Of a DNA stretch of 64,000 bases, positions 1 through 14,779 are shown piece by piece (positions within the stretch are counted from its first letter, which is position 1; every line of letters starts with the position of its first letter). Source of the stretch: Liolophura sinensis (Eukaryota; Mollusca; Polyplacophora; Chitonida; Chitonidae); assembly GCF_032854445.1 (NCBI RefSeq), contig NC_088303.1:9865501-9929500 (forward strand), in the 5' to 3' direction. The notes below the pieces were generated by a model that worked only from the letters and a program-made list of their open reading frames with translations, made no database searches and was not told where the DNA came from. Made by a program: the position numbers and the translations under genes.

Positions 1-3000
1 TCCCGACTGATCACAGGGGAGTATTTGTATGTATATGTATGCTTGGGGTTTTATGTCACACTGAACAATTCTTCAGCCGCATGACGATAAGGAGTCAATG
101 GTTATGATTACAATTACTGTGTCTTCCAGTGACAGGGCAAACGCATTCTGCAAAAGTCCTGCCGTCACTGAAGTATCATGCCAAAGACACCAGACATGAC
201 ACCCCCTTCCAATCACATTATACTGACACCAAGCCAATCAGTTCTGTTTCCTTGCTCTAACCTCTCACTGCTGAGCGCCAAGTTTTGGTAGCAACAAATA
301 CCATTTTTAAAGTCTTTGGTAAAACCCCACCCAGGTTTGATCCCGTGTCTCTCGACATCGACGTCAACGCTCTTAACTATGGAAGCAGCATGAGTATTTG
401 TAACATCATACTTCATAACACTGACGATCAGACACAGGCTATATTCAAGAATTTAACTGAAGATCATCAGAAGATACAAAACACAAAAAAACCTACTAAT
501 TTTCACAGTCTACATCACATTTGAGTCCCTCATAGATAGATTCTACTTTTTTTAATATCAAAACTGTTGAGGTTAAGATAACACTGATGTCAAAACCCTG
601 AATCACCTACAATTTCTCCCACAACAGAGATTTTTACAGGCAAATAAATGTCACAAAATATTATATTTGGTGCTGACACTTACAACTTTCCAGTAGAATA
701 TCATCCCTGTTCCAAGCAAACCACTGCTGGAGTGTCAAATGGTAAATCAGAAATGCTATAAACCAAACTGGGTGGAATTACTTCCTAATTACGTCACAAG
801 GCCTTCCAATTAAGCTTGGGAAATCTGTATCTTGCAGTGTCTTGCAGTCAAAATCGATATAAATTCCGCAAAAGGAACGGTATTCCTGATTATACACTGC
901 ATAACCTAAACAAACTGAATTAAATCAAACTGCTCAAACCAGCACACAATACTATACATGTGGACTGAAATTAAAAACCAAATCTGGTACATGTATGTCC
1001 ACAGCCATGTTCAATGTTGCATCCATTTTAGCATAATTCAACAGTATAATTTTGAAATGGCAATCAGTACTGATTGACAAAACAGCTGAGCATGCTTAGG
1101 GCTTAAGGTCACCATTTTAACATCAATTTTTATAACTTTCCACATAACCCCGTAAGAAACACATGATTTTTTACACTACTTGAAATACTGTGCCTCCCAA
1201 ATTTAACTGATACTGAATTCTCTGCAATCATCAACACTATTACATCAATATCCTCCTATAACTATTACAGGAGTTTATATTTAAATTTGTCTAATGCTAG
1301 TGTTCCAACTAAAAAGATAGACTTTTTTAAAATAAATTTAGCTTGGTTCTAAATGCTTTCCAACACAGAGCCAATAAAACTGATGCACACTGACCTAAAG
1401 AAACACTCTTTATTTCAACTCACTCCTCAGTAAAGGAGACTTCCAGAATTGCTTTATTCCGGCCTAAGTTGGGAATGTTAAAATGCATTTTCAAAAGCAC
1501 AAAAAGGCCTTAAAATGATATTCATGCCAATACTTATGTTTTTCACAAAAGGTCTTAAAATGACTATACTGTGAGACTTTGGCAAAAATCAATCAGTGCA
1601 AATCCAATCCAATTTTTGTTATTATTTTAAAACAGCCCAAATAAGTTCCACATAATATCAGCTTCATCTGTGCACGTGCTACCTTTCAAAATTAACTTTT
1701 TCAAACTTATTCTGTCTGTTATTTTCTGAAAGTAAGTAAATTTGAGCTATTCTCGGTAAATTGAGCAAATTTTACTTGATTAGCCAAAATGGAGTTGCCA
1801 AAAATATTCTCTGTAAAATAAGTCTAAGTGGCAAATTAAGACCGATTAATCAATAATTAAAGTGGATATATCAGCAAAATGTTACACTTTAAAACTTTAG
1901 ATGCAGTAAACACACTCAAATTCCCATAAAATTTCAGCAGTAAATAACACAACATGGTTTTTCATCCACTTTTCACTCTTCTGTACAGTGCTACAGATTA
2001 TGCAGCAAGGCAACAAGTGAAAATTTCCATAAAATTACCTGTTATGTTGTGTACAGGAAGCTTGTTATGGGGAAAAGTAGCAGCTTTCAGAATAAAAGTA
2101 AAATTAAGATACAAGTACAAAATGGCATATTTTTTCCAGTATTACCAGAACCCAGTAGTCAGATCCTGGAGAATTTAAAAGGCCTTTTTTCAGCAGTTGC
2201 TGAAAAGGTTAACTTTGCTGAACTTCATGCATTCAATAATTAATGTTTCTTAAAATTATACATATTTCAATATTTGGCTTGTAGGCCAAATGATCATGCC
2301 TTATTCATGTTGCTTAAGGAGCTGAAGTCCACATGTATGTACATAAATTCACAAATTGATCAGGTTATATTTTGTGGAAAAGCCAGAAGAGACAAACAAG
2401 GAAAAAATATTGCTAATAGCCGGTAGGAAAAATGACCAACATTTGTTCTGCTTTGAATTTAAAATGTTAACCAAACAGAAAATTACCTACACACATATAC
2501 AGGTAAATTTATGTACAATGTTTGTAGATGTGTGAAACATGAACAAAGTTATTATCATCTGACATTTCAAAACTCTTCGCTCCTACAAAAGGCAGCAGCT
2601 TTTCAGGTAATCTGCTTCCTGCCTGAAATTGTTTGACACTTTCATACTGGGTTAAAGTAAGGTTAATTATTCTGAGTAAAACAAAATTATACCCCAGGTA
2701 ATTTAATGACATCTACCACTGTCAAAATATGGAAGATATTTACATCAAACAAATTGACGAATTTATGATTTCTTCACCCCTTAAAAGTGAGGTAGTGTAA
2801 AGTTGTTTGATGTACATGTAGTACAAAAAATCGGTACATGTACATGTACTTGTATCTTAGAGTTAAATGTGAAACAGAAAGAAATCATGTGCATGGTTCT
2901 TTCCTTTTATACATGTGAAGTTTAGAATAATTACACTGTAAACACTACATGGTTCATGGGGATGAGTTAAACACATACAGTATAGCAGTCACATGAAGGT

Positions 3001-5309
3001 ATAATATATTTGATTGTTGTTTAGAATCATGCTGAACAGCTGGATACAGAGCACATATATAAAACGCAATAAAATGCAAATACATATTGACGTTAATGTG
3101 ATATTGTATGGATATATATATATATATACATGTGTATCATCAATTACAATAATAATACTCGTGTAGTTCCAATATTTTTAAAGACTTCCAAATATAAAAT
3201 GATAAATAAATTAAAGTACCTCCAAGCAAATTACAAAAAAGCTGAATCATTAAAAAAAATTAAAAAGTAACAAGAAATCATCCAAACCTTTTTTTCAGAC
3301 TAATGAACTCACCTTGACAAGACACTTTGGCCAAGTGCTTTAAAAAGTCATGTACATATGTATTAGCGATGGAAACAGCTTGTCAAAAAGTCAAAATGGC
3401 TCCGTGGTAAATGTTCATGAGATATGCTGTCAACCCACTGCGCAAACAGGTTTCACTGCTGTTGTTGACAAATAAATTAAATAAACAAACAGCAGCTGAG
3501 GACCTGTGTAGTGTCTTTTAACACTCAAAGTGGTCAGGTAAGATTAAATCCAAGTATAACACAGACCATTAGCCCCGTGATCATAAAGAAGTGTTCCAGT
3601 TGAGAACAGAAGACGACCTGATCTGCGTGCTGAATCTGAAGCCTTCTCATTGGTCACCCCAGCCCCGGTCATTTGACCGCTTAATGCTGACTAAGTGGAC
3701 TTACATCTGCATAACCTTATCTCTGCACAAAAAGCACTGGTACTCAAATAGTGTTCATACAATTAAATAGCCTGCTAAATAAATTGTACGTTCACAGTAC
3801 AAGTGGAAGAGGGGGGAACAATCTCAAAATAGTGGTCAGCAGAGTAGAACAGCGATTTTCACACCTAAATGTCTATGATCTTTACCAATGACGTGTACAT
3901 ATGCACAATACGTACACATAAACTACATGTATGTATAATGTTAATATGAAAGTATGAACGTTGTTCTTTGTTGATTGTCACCAAAATGCAGTCACGTACC
4001 GATATAAGCAGGAATGAGATGAAACATCACATTAGTAGGGATCATCAAAAGACGAACACAAAATTTCTTCACTGCTACCTTTGATTTTTTTTTCCCACTG
4101 ATACGTCTTAATTTTCTTCAATGACAGTACCATGTCCGCATATAAATAATTGCAGCCAGTGGAGAAAGCAAAAAGAAGAAAAAAATAGCTTACACCATCA
4201 CAGCTGACCTGTCAGTCCAATAAAAAACAAGGTGTACTCTGAATTTACTCAAGCAGGAAAATAACTTCCCATTTCAAGCAAAATGCAAATATGTTTAAGC
4301 AAGCAGAAATAAATTAACAACTTGATTAAAAAAAACGCACACAAATACCAGAAGTGGAAGTACTGTAAGCATACTAAATTATCTGACCATCTAATGATAG
4401 GAAGGAGAGATATGGTGCGCATCAGCTAGAAGCTTCTCAATAAGAGTGTCACTTAAATATTCTCATCACTTCCACACGATCTTCTCTGTAGTCAATCAAA
4501 CTCAAAGCCCCCCACCCCCCACCCCCAGGTGTATAACCTGGCATACCAGCAAGGAGAGACAAAAAATAACTTGACCATGAATCAAAGCAAATTCCTCACT
4601 TCACATTTACAAAGAAAAAAAGTTATACCTTAGTGAATAAATTTACATCCTGACACTGTATACTTATTCTTAAATAATGAGTACACCATATAATTGTAAT
4701 TATGTAATTACATAGATATGTAAGTTACTGTGGGGAGTTTGGGAGGGGCGTGGTGGTATATGAGGGCATCATGAAGTTAACGAAAAAGTTACACATCTTA
4801 CAACCTAATTCAGTAAGTATTCACATTCAAGTTTCTCATTATAATTCAACTAATTCTGATAATTCATGTTAAAAAAAAAAACAAAAAAAAAAAAAAACAG
4901 CAATATCCACACATTCTAGTTATCTGACTGAGTACTGCAATGGTTTTTCTTGCAGTCATCAGGAAAAAAATGGTCGTTAGGGCCTGCAAGTTGACAATGG
5001 GGAAGATCCTGAAATTAACTACATCAGTTCCATGGTTAATTAACAATTAGATATTTATAGTTGTAAATTAGCCTCTGGCGCATTGTGATTCCACAGCAGC
5101 ACATTCTGCACAGCATTTGTGAAAATAATGCAGCTCCGAGCAGCACCTGTTAGCTCTAGGACGATGCTTTTTGGTCTCAAACATCAGTATCTCACAGGAC
5201 TTCACATTGGAAAATACATGCACAGCATGTGTGTATAAGAAAAAAGCTCAAGCAGTTATTTATTCAGAAAAAAGATTGGACAACAAAGATGAATGAAGCT
5301 GGGACAGGA
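1..5309. other. AT-rich non-coding stretch, no gene recognised
   Basis: No reading frame here resembles a protein family I know. Short open frames are no longer than expected by chance in AT-rich DNA. A (TA)n microsatellite lies near 3113-3127, a C-rich run (three blocks of 5-6 C) near 4508-4527, and an A-rich run near 4870-4900. A few exon-like minus-strand segments are discussed as a weak finding. Confidence 0.6.
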
Positions 5310-6003
5310 AAACTAGCTGAACAGGACTAATTCAACCTAGCTGAGTCTGACTGAGGAAGCCTAGCTGAAACTAAGGCAACCAAGCTTAATGTAAGATGAC
5401 CTAGCTGACCATGGCAAAGACAATCTAGTTAAACCTCACTAAGGCCACCTAGCTGAAGCTAGCTAGGACAACCTAGCTGAACCTAACTAAGACAACCTGG
5501 CTAAACCTGACTAAGACAACCTATTTAATCCTGTCTAAGAAAACCTAGCTGAACCCAAGACAACCTACATGTAGCTGAGCCTAAAATAACCTAGTAGATC
5601 ATGGCTGACAACCTAGCTAATCCTCACTAAGACAAACTAGCTGACCATGGCAGAGACAACCTATGTAACCCTAAGGCAACCTAGCTGAACCTGGCTATGG
5701 CAACCTCACCGAAACTGGCTAAGGTGACATAGCTGAGCCTGACTACAGCAACCTATTTAAACCTGACTTGGGCAACCTAGCTGAACCTAGAACAACCTAG
5801 CTGAATCAAACTAAGACAGTTTAGCTAAACCTGACTAAGACAACCCAGCTGAACATGACTAAGACAACATTACTGAATCTGACAGACAACCTTAATGAAT
5901 GTGACTAAGACAGTTTAGCTAAACCTGACTAAGAAAACCTAGATAAACCTAGCTACACCCAAGACAAAGTAACTAAACCTGATTAACACCACCTAGCTGT
6001 ACA
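5310..6003. repeat. Degenerate 24-bp minisatellite
   Basis: About 28 imperfect copies of a unit close to 'ctagctgaacctgacta' followed by 'agacaac'. Copies differ by substitutions and by short or long variants such as 'ctagctgaacccaagacaac'. The array is old and decayed. It encodes nothing recognisable. Confidence 0.85.
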
Positions 6004-6512
6004 TAAGACAACTAACATGTACTTAGGCAAAACAGCTTGACTTCTATAAATGTAAGTGGCCTGGATGCGAAAAGTACAAATGAAACTTTCTTTTTCACAT
6101 AAAATATACTTTAACCAGGCTGAAGAACTGAATCCCAACCTACAGCATTTAAGACCATTCGAGGTAAGCACTATAAGATCACTCATGCATGGCAGGCTGG
6201 CTGTAGTGGAAACCCTTCATTGAAAAGCATCCAAGCAGAAGACCACACAATGCAACTGATCATGTATACACACGACTCTCCATCCAAGCAGGCAGCGAGT
6301 ATATAAAATAGGTATTTAATTACTGTTCTGTCTTCCACAATAAATGCGACAGATTCAAATCATCAGAAAAGTGTAATTTTATTATCTAATAAGTTAAGCC
6401 ACAGACTATACTATTCTTTCACTGAATATTTTGTGTATCATTACATATCAGAACTTCTTGATGGCTCACTACATTTCTTATGAATGTTTAGTGAACTTGG
6501 CAGCCCCTTACA

Positions 6513-7370
6513 AGAGTCTTGACATCTGGTCCAACCAATCCTTACCAAACGCTACAACGTGCTCACTCAGGTTACCTCCCCAGAAGTCCTGCTACTATGT
6601 CTTGACACCCAGGTCAACCAATCCTTACCAAACGCTACAATGTGCTCACTCAGGTTACCTCCCCAGAAGTCCTGCTACTTTGTCTTGACACCCAGGTCAA
6701 CCAATCCTTACCAAACGCTACAACGTGCTCACTCAGGTTACCTCCCCAGAAGTCCTGCTTCTATGTCTTGACACCCAGGTCAACCAATCCTTACCAAACG
6801 CTACAACGTGCTCACTCAGTTTACCTCCCCAGAAGTCCTGCTACAATGTCTTGACACCCAGAGCAACCAATCCTTACCAAATGCTACAATGTGCTCACTC
6901 AGGTTACCTCCCCAGAAGTCCTGCTACTATGTCTTGACACCCAGGTCAACCAATCCTTACCAAACGCTACAACGTGCTCACTCAGGTTACCTCCCCAAAA
7001 GTCCTGCTACTATGTCTTGACACCCAGGTCAACCAATCCTTACCAAACGCTACAACGTGCTCACTCAGGTTACCTCCCCAGAAGTCCTGCTGCTATGTCT
7101 TGACACCTAGGTCAACCAATCCTTACCAAACGCTGCAATGTGCTCACTCAGGTTACCTCCCCAGAAGTCCTGCTACTATGTCTTGACACCCAGGTCAACC
7201 AATCCTTACCAAACGCTACAATGTGCTCACTCAGGTTACCTCCCCAGAAGTCCTGCTACTTTGTCTTGACACCCAGGTCAACCAATCCTTACCAAACGCT
7301 GCAATGTGCTCACTCAGGTTACCTCCCCAGAAGTCCTGCTACTTTGTCTTGACACCCAGGTCAACCAATT
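6513..7370. repeat. 83-bp tandem array, about 10 copies
   Basis: The unit contains 'caggtcaaccaatcctta' and 'ctccccagaagtcctgct'. Copies recur exactly every 83 bp (for example from 6559, 6642, 6725, 6808, 6891, 6974 and 7140) with only a few substitutions, so the array is young or homogenised. Because 83 is not a multiple of three, each copy opens a new overlapping 70-codon frame. These frames are artefacts of the repeat. Confidence 0.95.
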
Positions 7371-7960
7371 ATTACCAAAATGATACAGGGTGTTACATGT
7401 AACTCAAGTTGCCAACAGAGTGTTAACTCAAGTTATCCCGCGTCAACCAGTGCTTACCAAAACACGATACGATGTGCTCACTCAGGTCACCTGCCCAGAT
7501 GTCATGCTAGAATATCTTGACAACCATGTCAACTGATTCTTACCAAAACGATACAGGGTGTTAACTCAGGTTACCAACAGGGCGTTAACCCAGGTTACCT
7601 CCCCAGATGTCATGCTACAATACCTTGACAACCATGTCAACCAATTCTTACCAAAATGATACAGGGTGTTAACTCAGGTTACCAAAAGAGCATCAACCCA
7701 GGTTACTTCCCCAAATGTCATGCTACAATGTCTTGACACCCAGGTCAACCAATCCTTACCAAAACGATACAATATGCTCACTCCGGTTACCTCCCCTGAT
7801 GTCATGCTACAATGTCTTGACACATGACGCTACAACGTGCTCATTGTTACCCCCCCCCCCTCAAAAGATGTCACGCTACAATGTCTTGACAACCACGTCA
7901 ACCAGTGCTTACCAAAACAATACAGCGTGTTAACTCAGGTTACCAACAGTGTGTTAACTC
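7371..7960. repeat. Diverged flank of the 83-bp array
   Basis: The same family continues with diverged, indel-bearing copies ('accatgtcaaccaattctta', 'gatacagggtgttaactcag'). A run of 13 C lies near 7849-7861. The contrast with the uniform copies to the left is typical of decayed edges around a homogenised core. Confidence 0.8.
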
Positions 7961-10900
7961 AAGTCCTTCATTAAAGTTATTTGATTCTACAGATTCTCAT
8001 AGAAAACATCAACATCCAGTTCAACCAGTCCTTAATAAATGCTATTTAATTGTGTCTCATAGAAGACATTACCATGGTGATCGACGAGTCTTTATTAGAT
8101 ACTAGTAATACCATTATTACAGTCTGCATGTCCTGTCACAAATAGGCTAAACAATCTGCGTTACAGATGGGAATGCTACATGCTATAAGCACAGGCGGTC
8201 TTTACGCAGAATTTTCCTTGCCAAGAATGTGTACACCCTTCTACACGAACATTAACTTATAAGTAGCATCCCATTAAAAGTTATATTTCAATGAAAAATA
8301 AATTTAATGAAAATATAAAATTTATAAAAACCTCTTACCACATAATAGAAGAGCTCGTCCAAGTTATCGAGCAAGCTGTAGGTTATCATGTTGTTCAGTG
8401 TTACAGAGACATTCACTAGATCAACATTACATTTCAACTCGCAACTTGACAGATCACGCTTCTTGTGGGCAGAAATTCATCCCTGCCATCCAAGAGTTTC
8501 TACATTGTTGTAGTCAGCCATGCAAGCTTTCAAATCTAAACATGGGATCACAGCAATAAAGATAGAAGAAAAAAAGACCAAATTTAGTGAAATGATAGAT
8601 TAAGAAATCCAGAAGTCTATTCCAACAATTGTTTGGTCAGACAAGTTCTGCTTTCTACCAATGAAAACACAGAGAGCATAGAATAAACCCAACCATTGGT
8701 TAGTTTAATGTTCCAACAAATAAACATTTCATGTTAGAAGTGATGAGTTTCATGTAGAGAGACTGGTACCCCTGACACCATCACAGGCCTCCATTAAAAA
8801 AACCGCTGAGGCTGCAAGTGCTGATCATGCAGCTTCTCTTCACCACTGAGCCCTTACCGGAAGAAAACAAGTGAAATCTGCGCACTTGTTTTATGACTAG
8901 AAAGTCACGGCTCTGTGAGTAAGATAGGTGTTTGATTGACGCTTGAGTGCCACCGGCTTAGGAAGCCTTCCTTTGTGAGGAGGATCCATGAGCTAAGCTA
9001 AACAAGCTGGCAATGAATAACACTCACAACTCATTCACTAAAATCTACCACTGTGCACTTTGAACCTGGCAGATATGACGTCTTCACACACGTCAACCAG
9101 TCGTCACAGCTGTCTTCCTATTAACACACATCCTCTTTTATTGGCGGAGTCTCTCGCCCAAACAACCTCAAGTTTGCATGAATCAGTTTGTTCATGTCCA
9201 CAATTTATTTTAGATGCGAAGTAACTGTCACCATCAGCATGTACCTCTACGTACACTGTGCCGTTTGCAGGATGCTATGGAAAATTAACAGAGCCATGTT
9301 ATAAAGCCTGATGATTGGTCAGTTGTTCCACCAATTTATTCATCTCTAGAACAAGAAGACCTCAGTATGTCTGAAAATAATTTGTAAGAATGCCAGACAC
9401 AATAAGTATACACATCCTTCTTCTGTAACTTTTGCCTTACTTGCCACAATATACATTTGAGGAAGACAAAGAGAATCAAAATCAATTATAACTGATTACT
9501 CATGTCCTTCACTGAAAATTGTAATTAACCTGACGATGCAGAACATAAAGTTGTGAGTTCATGCAAAACTGGACATGTTATCTAATCATCTGACCAAGTG
9601 ATAATTTTTGAGAAATGTTTGAAGAAATGTGCAAAAATATGCTGTCCAATTCATCCAGGAAAGTCTTATAGCTTTTGATTTCCCAAACAAATTCATCTTC
9701 ATTTTTATAATTCTCCTCAATGCTGATGGATATTGCTACCAACAATATGCATATACATATATGCTTGAGGTATCACAATACTAACAATACATGTATGCAG
9801 AGATACTATACCGAGAGAATGTAGAAGAACTCATGTTCCTGCAGAATGTATCAAGTGATGGTTCCAGAAATTTTTATAGTCCTTATTTGAATTTTTTGAA
9901 AAATTTTCGCCAGACAAGTGAGTTAAAATGTTTTAAAAATGGATCGGGGTCTGGGGGCCACAGATTCTGTGTTTGCTTGGAAATACATTCTCAGCCATTT
10001 AAGCTACAGGTCTTTCTGTGTACCCTAATTCTTCAACCTTTTCAACCACCTCAGCAATCAATATTTGAAACATTCTGAGAGAAATTTGCAAAGTTTTATG
10101 AAGCGTGATTCATTAATAACATAAACAAATTATTCAGGTCATCATTTTCATAATAATAGTGTGCATAAATTCCACTGCTAGAAGTGCTTCCGTGGTTGGA
10201 GAGGTTGAAGGTTTAGAGTATATAATAAAATGAATTTCACTGACATCGAGGTGCAGCAGGGAGTTAGTCCTACAATTCACGACTTATATAATAATAATAA
10301 TAATAAGTAATAGAGATTATATAAATCTTTATGCTTTTTTATTTTGTAATTTAATAATACAAACATTTTACTTTTTTAGAAAAAAAATCATTTGGCAGAC
10401 ACAACAAGACTTTGTGTTCATCACTGGTATCTTTGCAGAATAAAGCTGTCAAAAAGCTACAAATATGAAAACCTTGGGTGACCCTGGCTGACCATGCAGA
10501 CAAACATGTAGCTACGCACACATGTACACACATACAGTGTCATATGAATCCACACGCTTTGTAAAATTATACTTTGTCACATGCAGAATTTCAACCTGTT
10601 AATTACAAATCTCAGGACAGGTTTACTCAGAGCTTATCAACAAGAAAAACAGAAACTTTAAGTGGTGCGTAAGAAGCAGAGCGAATCAGACATCTGTACA
10701 TACACATGCACACAGTGCAATTATCACGTACACGTTCGCAACAAAATCACACCCCACACTTGATAACCTTCCAACAAAAACTGCTGTGTACATAAATACA
10801 TTATCTGCTTGATGATTTATTTTTTTTTTTTTTTTAACACAACAAATTCATGTATAGTATCCACAAGAGAATTTGAAGATATTAATATCACCTGGTAGGA

Positions 10901-12933
10901 ATGACAAGTTTGCTTAATGGACCTTTTGTGCAAGTTTCTTGAAGAAAATACCGCATGATTTACCAGCCAAGTTAAAACTTTCCATGCTTTACTTTGACCA
11001 AATAATGCTTCAGCTAAAACTAGTTCTCTGATCAGCGAATCCAATAAGTTCTCCTCACAGTCCAATTAATTCTCCACATAGTCCAATTAATTCTCCACAT
11101 AAAAAAGCATATTATTATTCAACATGAATATTTAATTTCAACTTAATGCATAGCTTTAATATTTTTCTTTGTTTCATTGAACATGTGACATGCATAAAGT
11201 AAATATTCAGCATGAGCAAACAAAACACAACTTAAAAAAGCCCACACTGCTTGTTGTATTAACTGTGCTGAAGGATATTTCATTTAAATATGAGGGCAAT
11301 TTGAGTTATGGTTCAAGTAGTAGGCACTGGCTTGGGGAAACCACTACACCTGCTCAGCTAGATGAAAACCTCCTGACTTAAAGCCATGGCTGAACATGCC
11401 GGAGTTGTGAATATAAATCTGTGACATCACCCGTGAAAAACGCTACCAGACAGCTCCAGCTCCGTCACCAACTGAATGGTCATCTGATGCTTTAAACTGA
11501 CCTCATGAAACTTGAGGCAGCAAATGCACTCAAGCGTGTGCAACTGGCAATCAAGGTACAGGACATGCACTGATAAGTTAATATTTAGCATCCTCTTCCT
11601 GCTGTCTAAGGGTAGTCAGGTCATCCGAGTGCAGTAGACCTTGAAATAACACCCTCTGGCCACTGCATCATTTATCTCTGGAACACGGCAAGTGGACTCC
11701 ACTATACTATTACACGCCCAGCCACCTTTCCCTGGTTCACCCGCCTGCAGTCTTATATTCCCACAGGTCATTTTCACAAATCCTGCATACCGTATATACA
11801 GTTTTTCATAGCTTCTTCAAAAATGATATTTTTATGCCATAGCATCATAAGGTCAATGTGACTTAGGTGAAAAGAATAAAATGTATTAAGAGAGTTTTAT
11901 TGAAGTGTGCCATGGAGGTTGGAAAATATATTTCACCAATATATACATAACTTGGCATCCTAAACAGGGACAACTTTTGACGGCACTCCAGGAATCGGAT
12001 TCTCATCCCGCCTCTCGCAAACCAAATGTAAGTCACAATTTGAAAATAAATTTTCACAAATGATGAAATGTTCTGAAATCTCCAATTTATAACTACCTCA
12101 TGTGGATATGAGAGTTTCACATCATTAAAGTTACAAACTTGGAATCCTCAAAATCTGTTTACGTTTACAAATGTTACCGATAAGTTGAACCTATCCCATA
12201 ATGTAAATAGATCTAATACTATTAACTGTATACATTATAAATGTTAATACTTTACAAACTCCTTTCCAACTTTTAGATGACTCCCCACAGAGTAGCCTTC
12301 CTGTTAATGAAATGTGTAGCACTTGTTGGTGACTCAATCATCAGATAGTTTATAGTGCCAGATTTCAATTAGATTACGGAAGATTCTCATAAAGAGAATA
12401 TAAGGGAATCTGTTTAAATTGTGACAATAAATGCTGACAATTACGGCCTGCATGTGAAGGATATGCCCAGTGTGCTCACCCACAAAGTGACCAGAAGCTA
12501 CATGTAAGTTGGCTGGATTTCTTTACTTGTACATGCAGTCATATGTAGCCACTGTATAACTGTTTTCATATATTGCTTTGTTTTTGTTTGTTAACGCCTT
12601 ATGGGAAGAACAGTTTTGTAGAACTTGACTGAGTTACATTCAATAAATAAAGATATTATTATTGATAGACTAATGTCAGCTTTAGAATTATTCCCTTTGT
12701 AGAACAGGGACCAGCTCATTTCTAGCAACCTCTTTGACAGTAAGTTTTACATCGTAATATTCATAATAGTAATCAGAAATGCTTCAAATTCAAGGTTGTC
12801 AAGGAATTTTACAGAGGGACAATTCTGTACCACAGATGTGTTCCACTATCATGCGATACAATACAGTGCTTGGCTAACAGTTAACCATCAACCAGACAAC
12901 GCACGATGTAGTGTTTCAAACCATCACCTCCTG
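7961..12933. other. Non-coding stretch, no gene recognised
   Basis: No recognisable gene. It contains an ATA trinucleotide run near 10289-10306 and a dispersed repeat near 10030-10170 that also occurs near 51370-51520. Slightly GC-richer patches near 8740-9290 and 11390-11770 contain short exon-like open segments on the minus strand, which I could not identify. Confidence 0.5.
10030..10170. repeat. Dispersed repeat fragment shared with intron 17 of XRN1
   Basis: The stretch around 'ttcaaccttttcaaccacc' followed by 'atatttgaaacattctgaga' and later 'aataacataaacaaat' matches 51370-51520 in the same orientation with substitutions and small gaps. This marks an interspersed element of unknown class. 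Confidence 0.6.
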
Positions 12934-13073
12934 CATAGCTGGATCCTAACATAATATCCTACGCCCACCATAGCTGGATCCTAACATAATATCCTACGCC
13001 CACCATAGCTGGATCCTAACATAATATCCTACGCCCACCATAGCTGGATCCTAACATAATATCCTACGCCCAC
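12934..13073. repeat. 35-bp tandem repeat, 4 copies
   Basis: Four essentially identical copies begin at 12934, 12969, 13004 and 13039. Each contains 'catagctggatcctaacat' followed by 'aatatcctacgcccac'. A diverged fifth start ('catggttggatcatac') follows. No coding role is visible. Confidence 0.95.
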
Positions 13074-14779
13074 CATGGTTGGATCATACTATGACGGTTG
13101 GGTGATCATTCGCAGACCCTCATCCAACCCCTAATGCCATCCTGACAGGATCGTCCACCCAAGGTGGACGCCCATCATTTTACCATCATGTGCGTGTCAT
13201 CCTCATCAAAATATGCTGTGTATATGTATGTTACAAACTTATTTACAACAAATTCATCGTGTCTTCATGTACCGACATTTTTTCATGAATTTTTTTGCAA
13301 AATTGGAGTATGTATCACTGGCGATCGTAAGACTTCGTTGATAAAAGTACACATTCTAAAGATACAATTATCAATTCAACTCTCATTTTGATTCAAATTA
13401 GTACTTTTTAACCAATGCAATGCATAATTGTCACATAACAGATTTTTACATATCTAGTTTTTTTCCAGTAAAAAAATATACTCATAAATCAAATTTTCCG
13501 CTTAATATAATCATGGAAATGACTTCAATAACGAGAAAATCCAGATCGCGTTAGAGTTATGCTTATATTAACCTAAATGATCAAGGTTTAGCTAAAAAAA
13601 AGTCTGATAGGTATGTACAACTAGATACCATATAACCTAAAACTTTATCCATGATTAAGGTACTTATTTGGCTTGATTTTTACATAATATTTTATGACCT
13701 TAGAGTAAATACAGTATTTCCATTCATTCATTAGAATGATGCTTTTCCCACTATTGCAAAATATACAAAAATGTATGAACAAAATTGAATTTAGTAAGTG
13801 AAACAATTAATTAAAGCATAATCAAAATATTAAACAATACAACATATAGATAAGTAAATGAATACCAACTTTGAAATATTGCACACAATGCACACAAATT
13901 TACTAAACTTATTGATATCCTATCTTAGTGCAATTGCACTAATGCTACATTTAAACAAACTGTCTATAATGAACGCAGCACAAGATACACACGCACTAAT
14001 TACACCACATATACACGTCAGAACATGGATATGGGTGAGGAAAAATCAAAACTGAAAAACAAATGAAGTATTGGAAGCATAAATACTTATCAGTTTACAT
14101 ATTATAGCCACAGAATAAACACTCAAACAAGAAAGCACAGAAAAATAAACAAAAATCTTCACTTACGAGCTAAACTTTGAACCCTCTTCACAATTTGTAA
14201 AACCTGAAATACGCCTGGAACTTCTAATTTTACCGTACGAGGACATAGATGTAGCCTGGACAACATCCTTGAGGACTGGACCTAGACATCATCATCACCA
14301 TCAGACCAGGACACGGCAGGAGGCTTACACAGGGGGGTCACAGAATTTTCGCATTTTAACAAGGACTTCATTTCATTTACTTTAGTATGGTTTAAATTTT
14401 AAAAGTGTTCTGTAGTTCGGTGAACCATTCAGAGATCATCTGAATGTAAGTTTTTTAGATTATCTCCTGTATTAAACCCCTAATGAAGACGAAATTTAGG
14501 CAACAAACATTACCCAAATACATATATTAATCTTTCTAGAACAAGTTCAGTCATGAGTTCAATCCCATGGATGGATTATGCTGTCAGACATAAATATGTC
14601 TTCTACCCTTGACTGAATCTTTTGTATAACGGGTATATGAAGTGCTGGTCAGTCTAGCATCAGAATAATGTGACAGCTGTGCTTCAGACGTGTACACGTA
14701 ACTGCCGTTTTCAGCATGTCACTGCATTGAGGCAGCACAACAGGTCTGGTCTGTGGTAAGGAAACAATGTTGAAAGTGA
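13074..14779. other. Non-coding stretch, nothing recognised
   Basis: AT-rich sequence with no recognisable gene, RNA or repeat family. Short open frames on both strands look like chance. Confidence 0.5.

Noticed and set aside
2509-2712. 67-codon minus-strand frame as a terminal exon
   Set aside because: An acceptor-like site precedes it, but its phase does not join the neighbouring candidate segments and no homology is seen.
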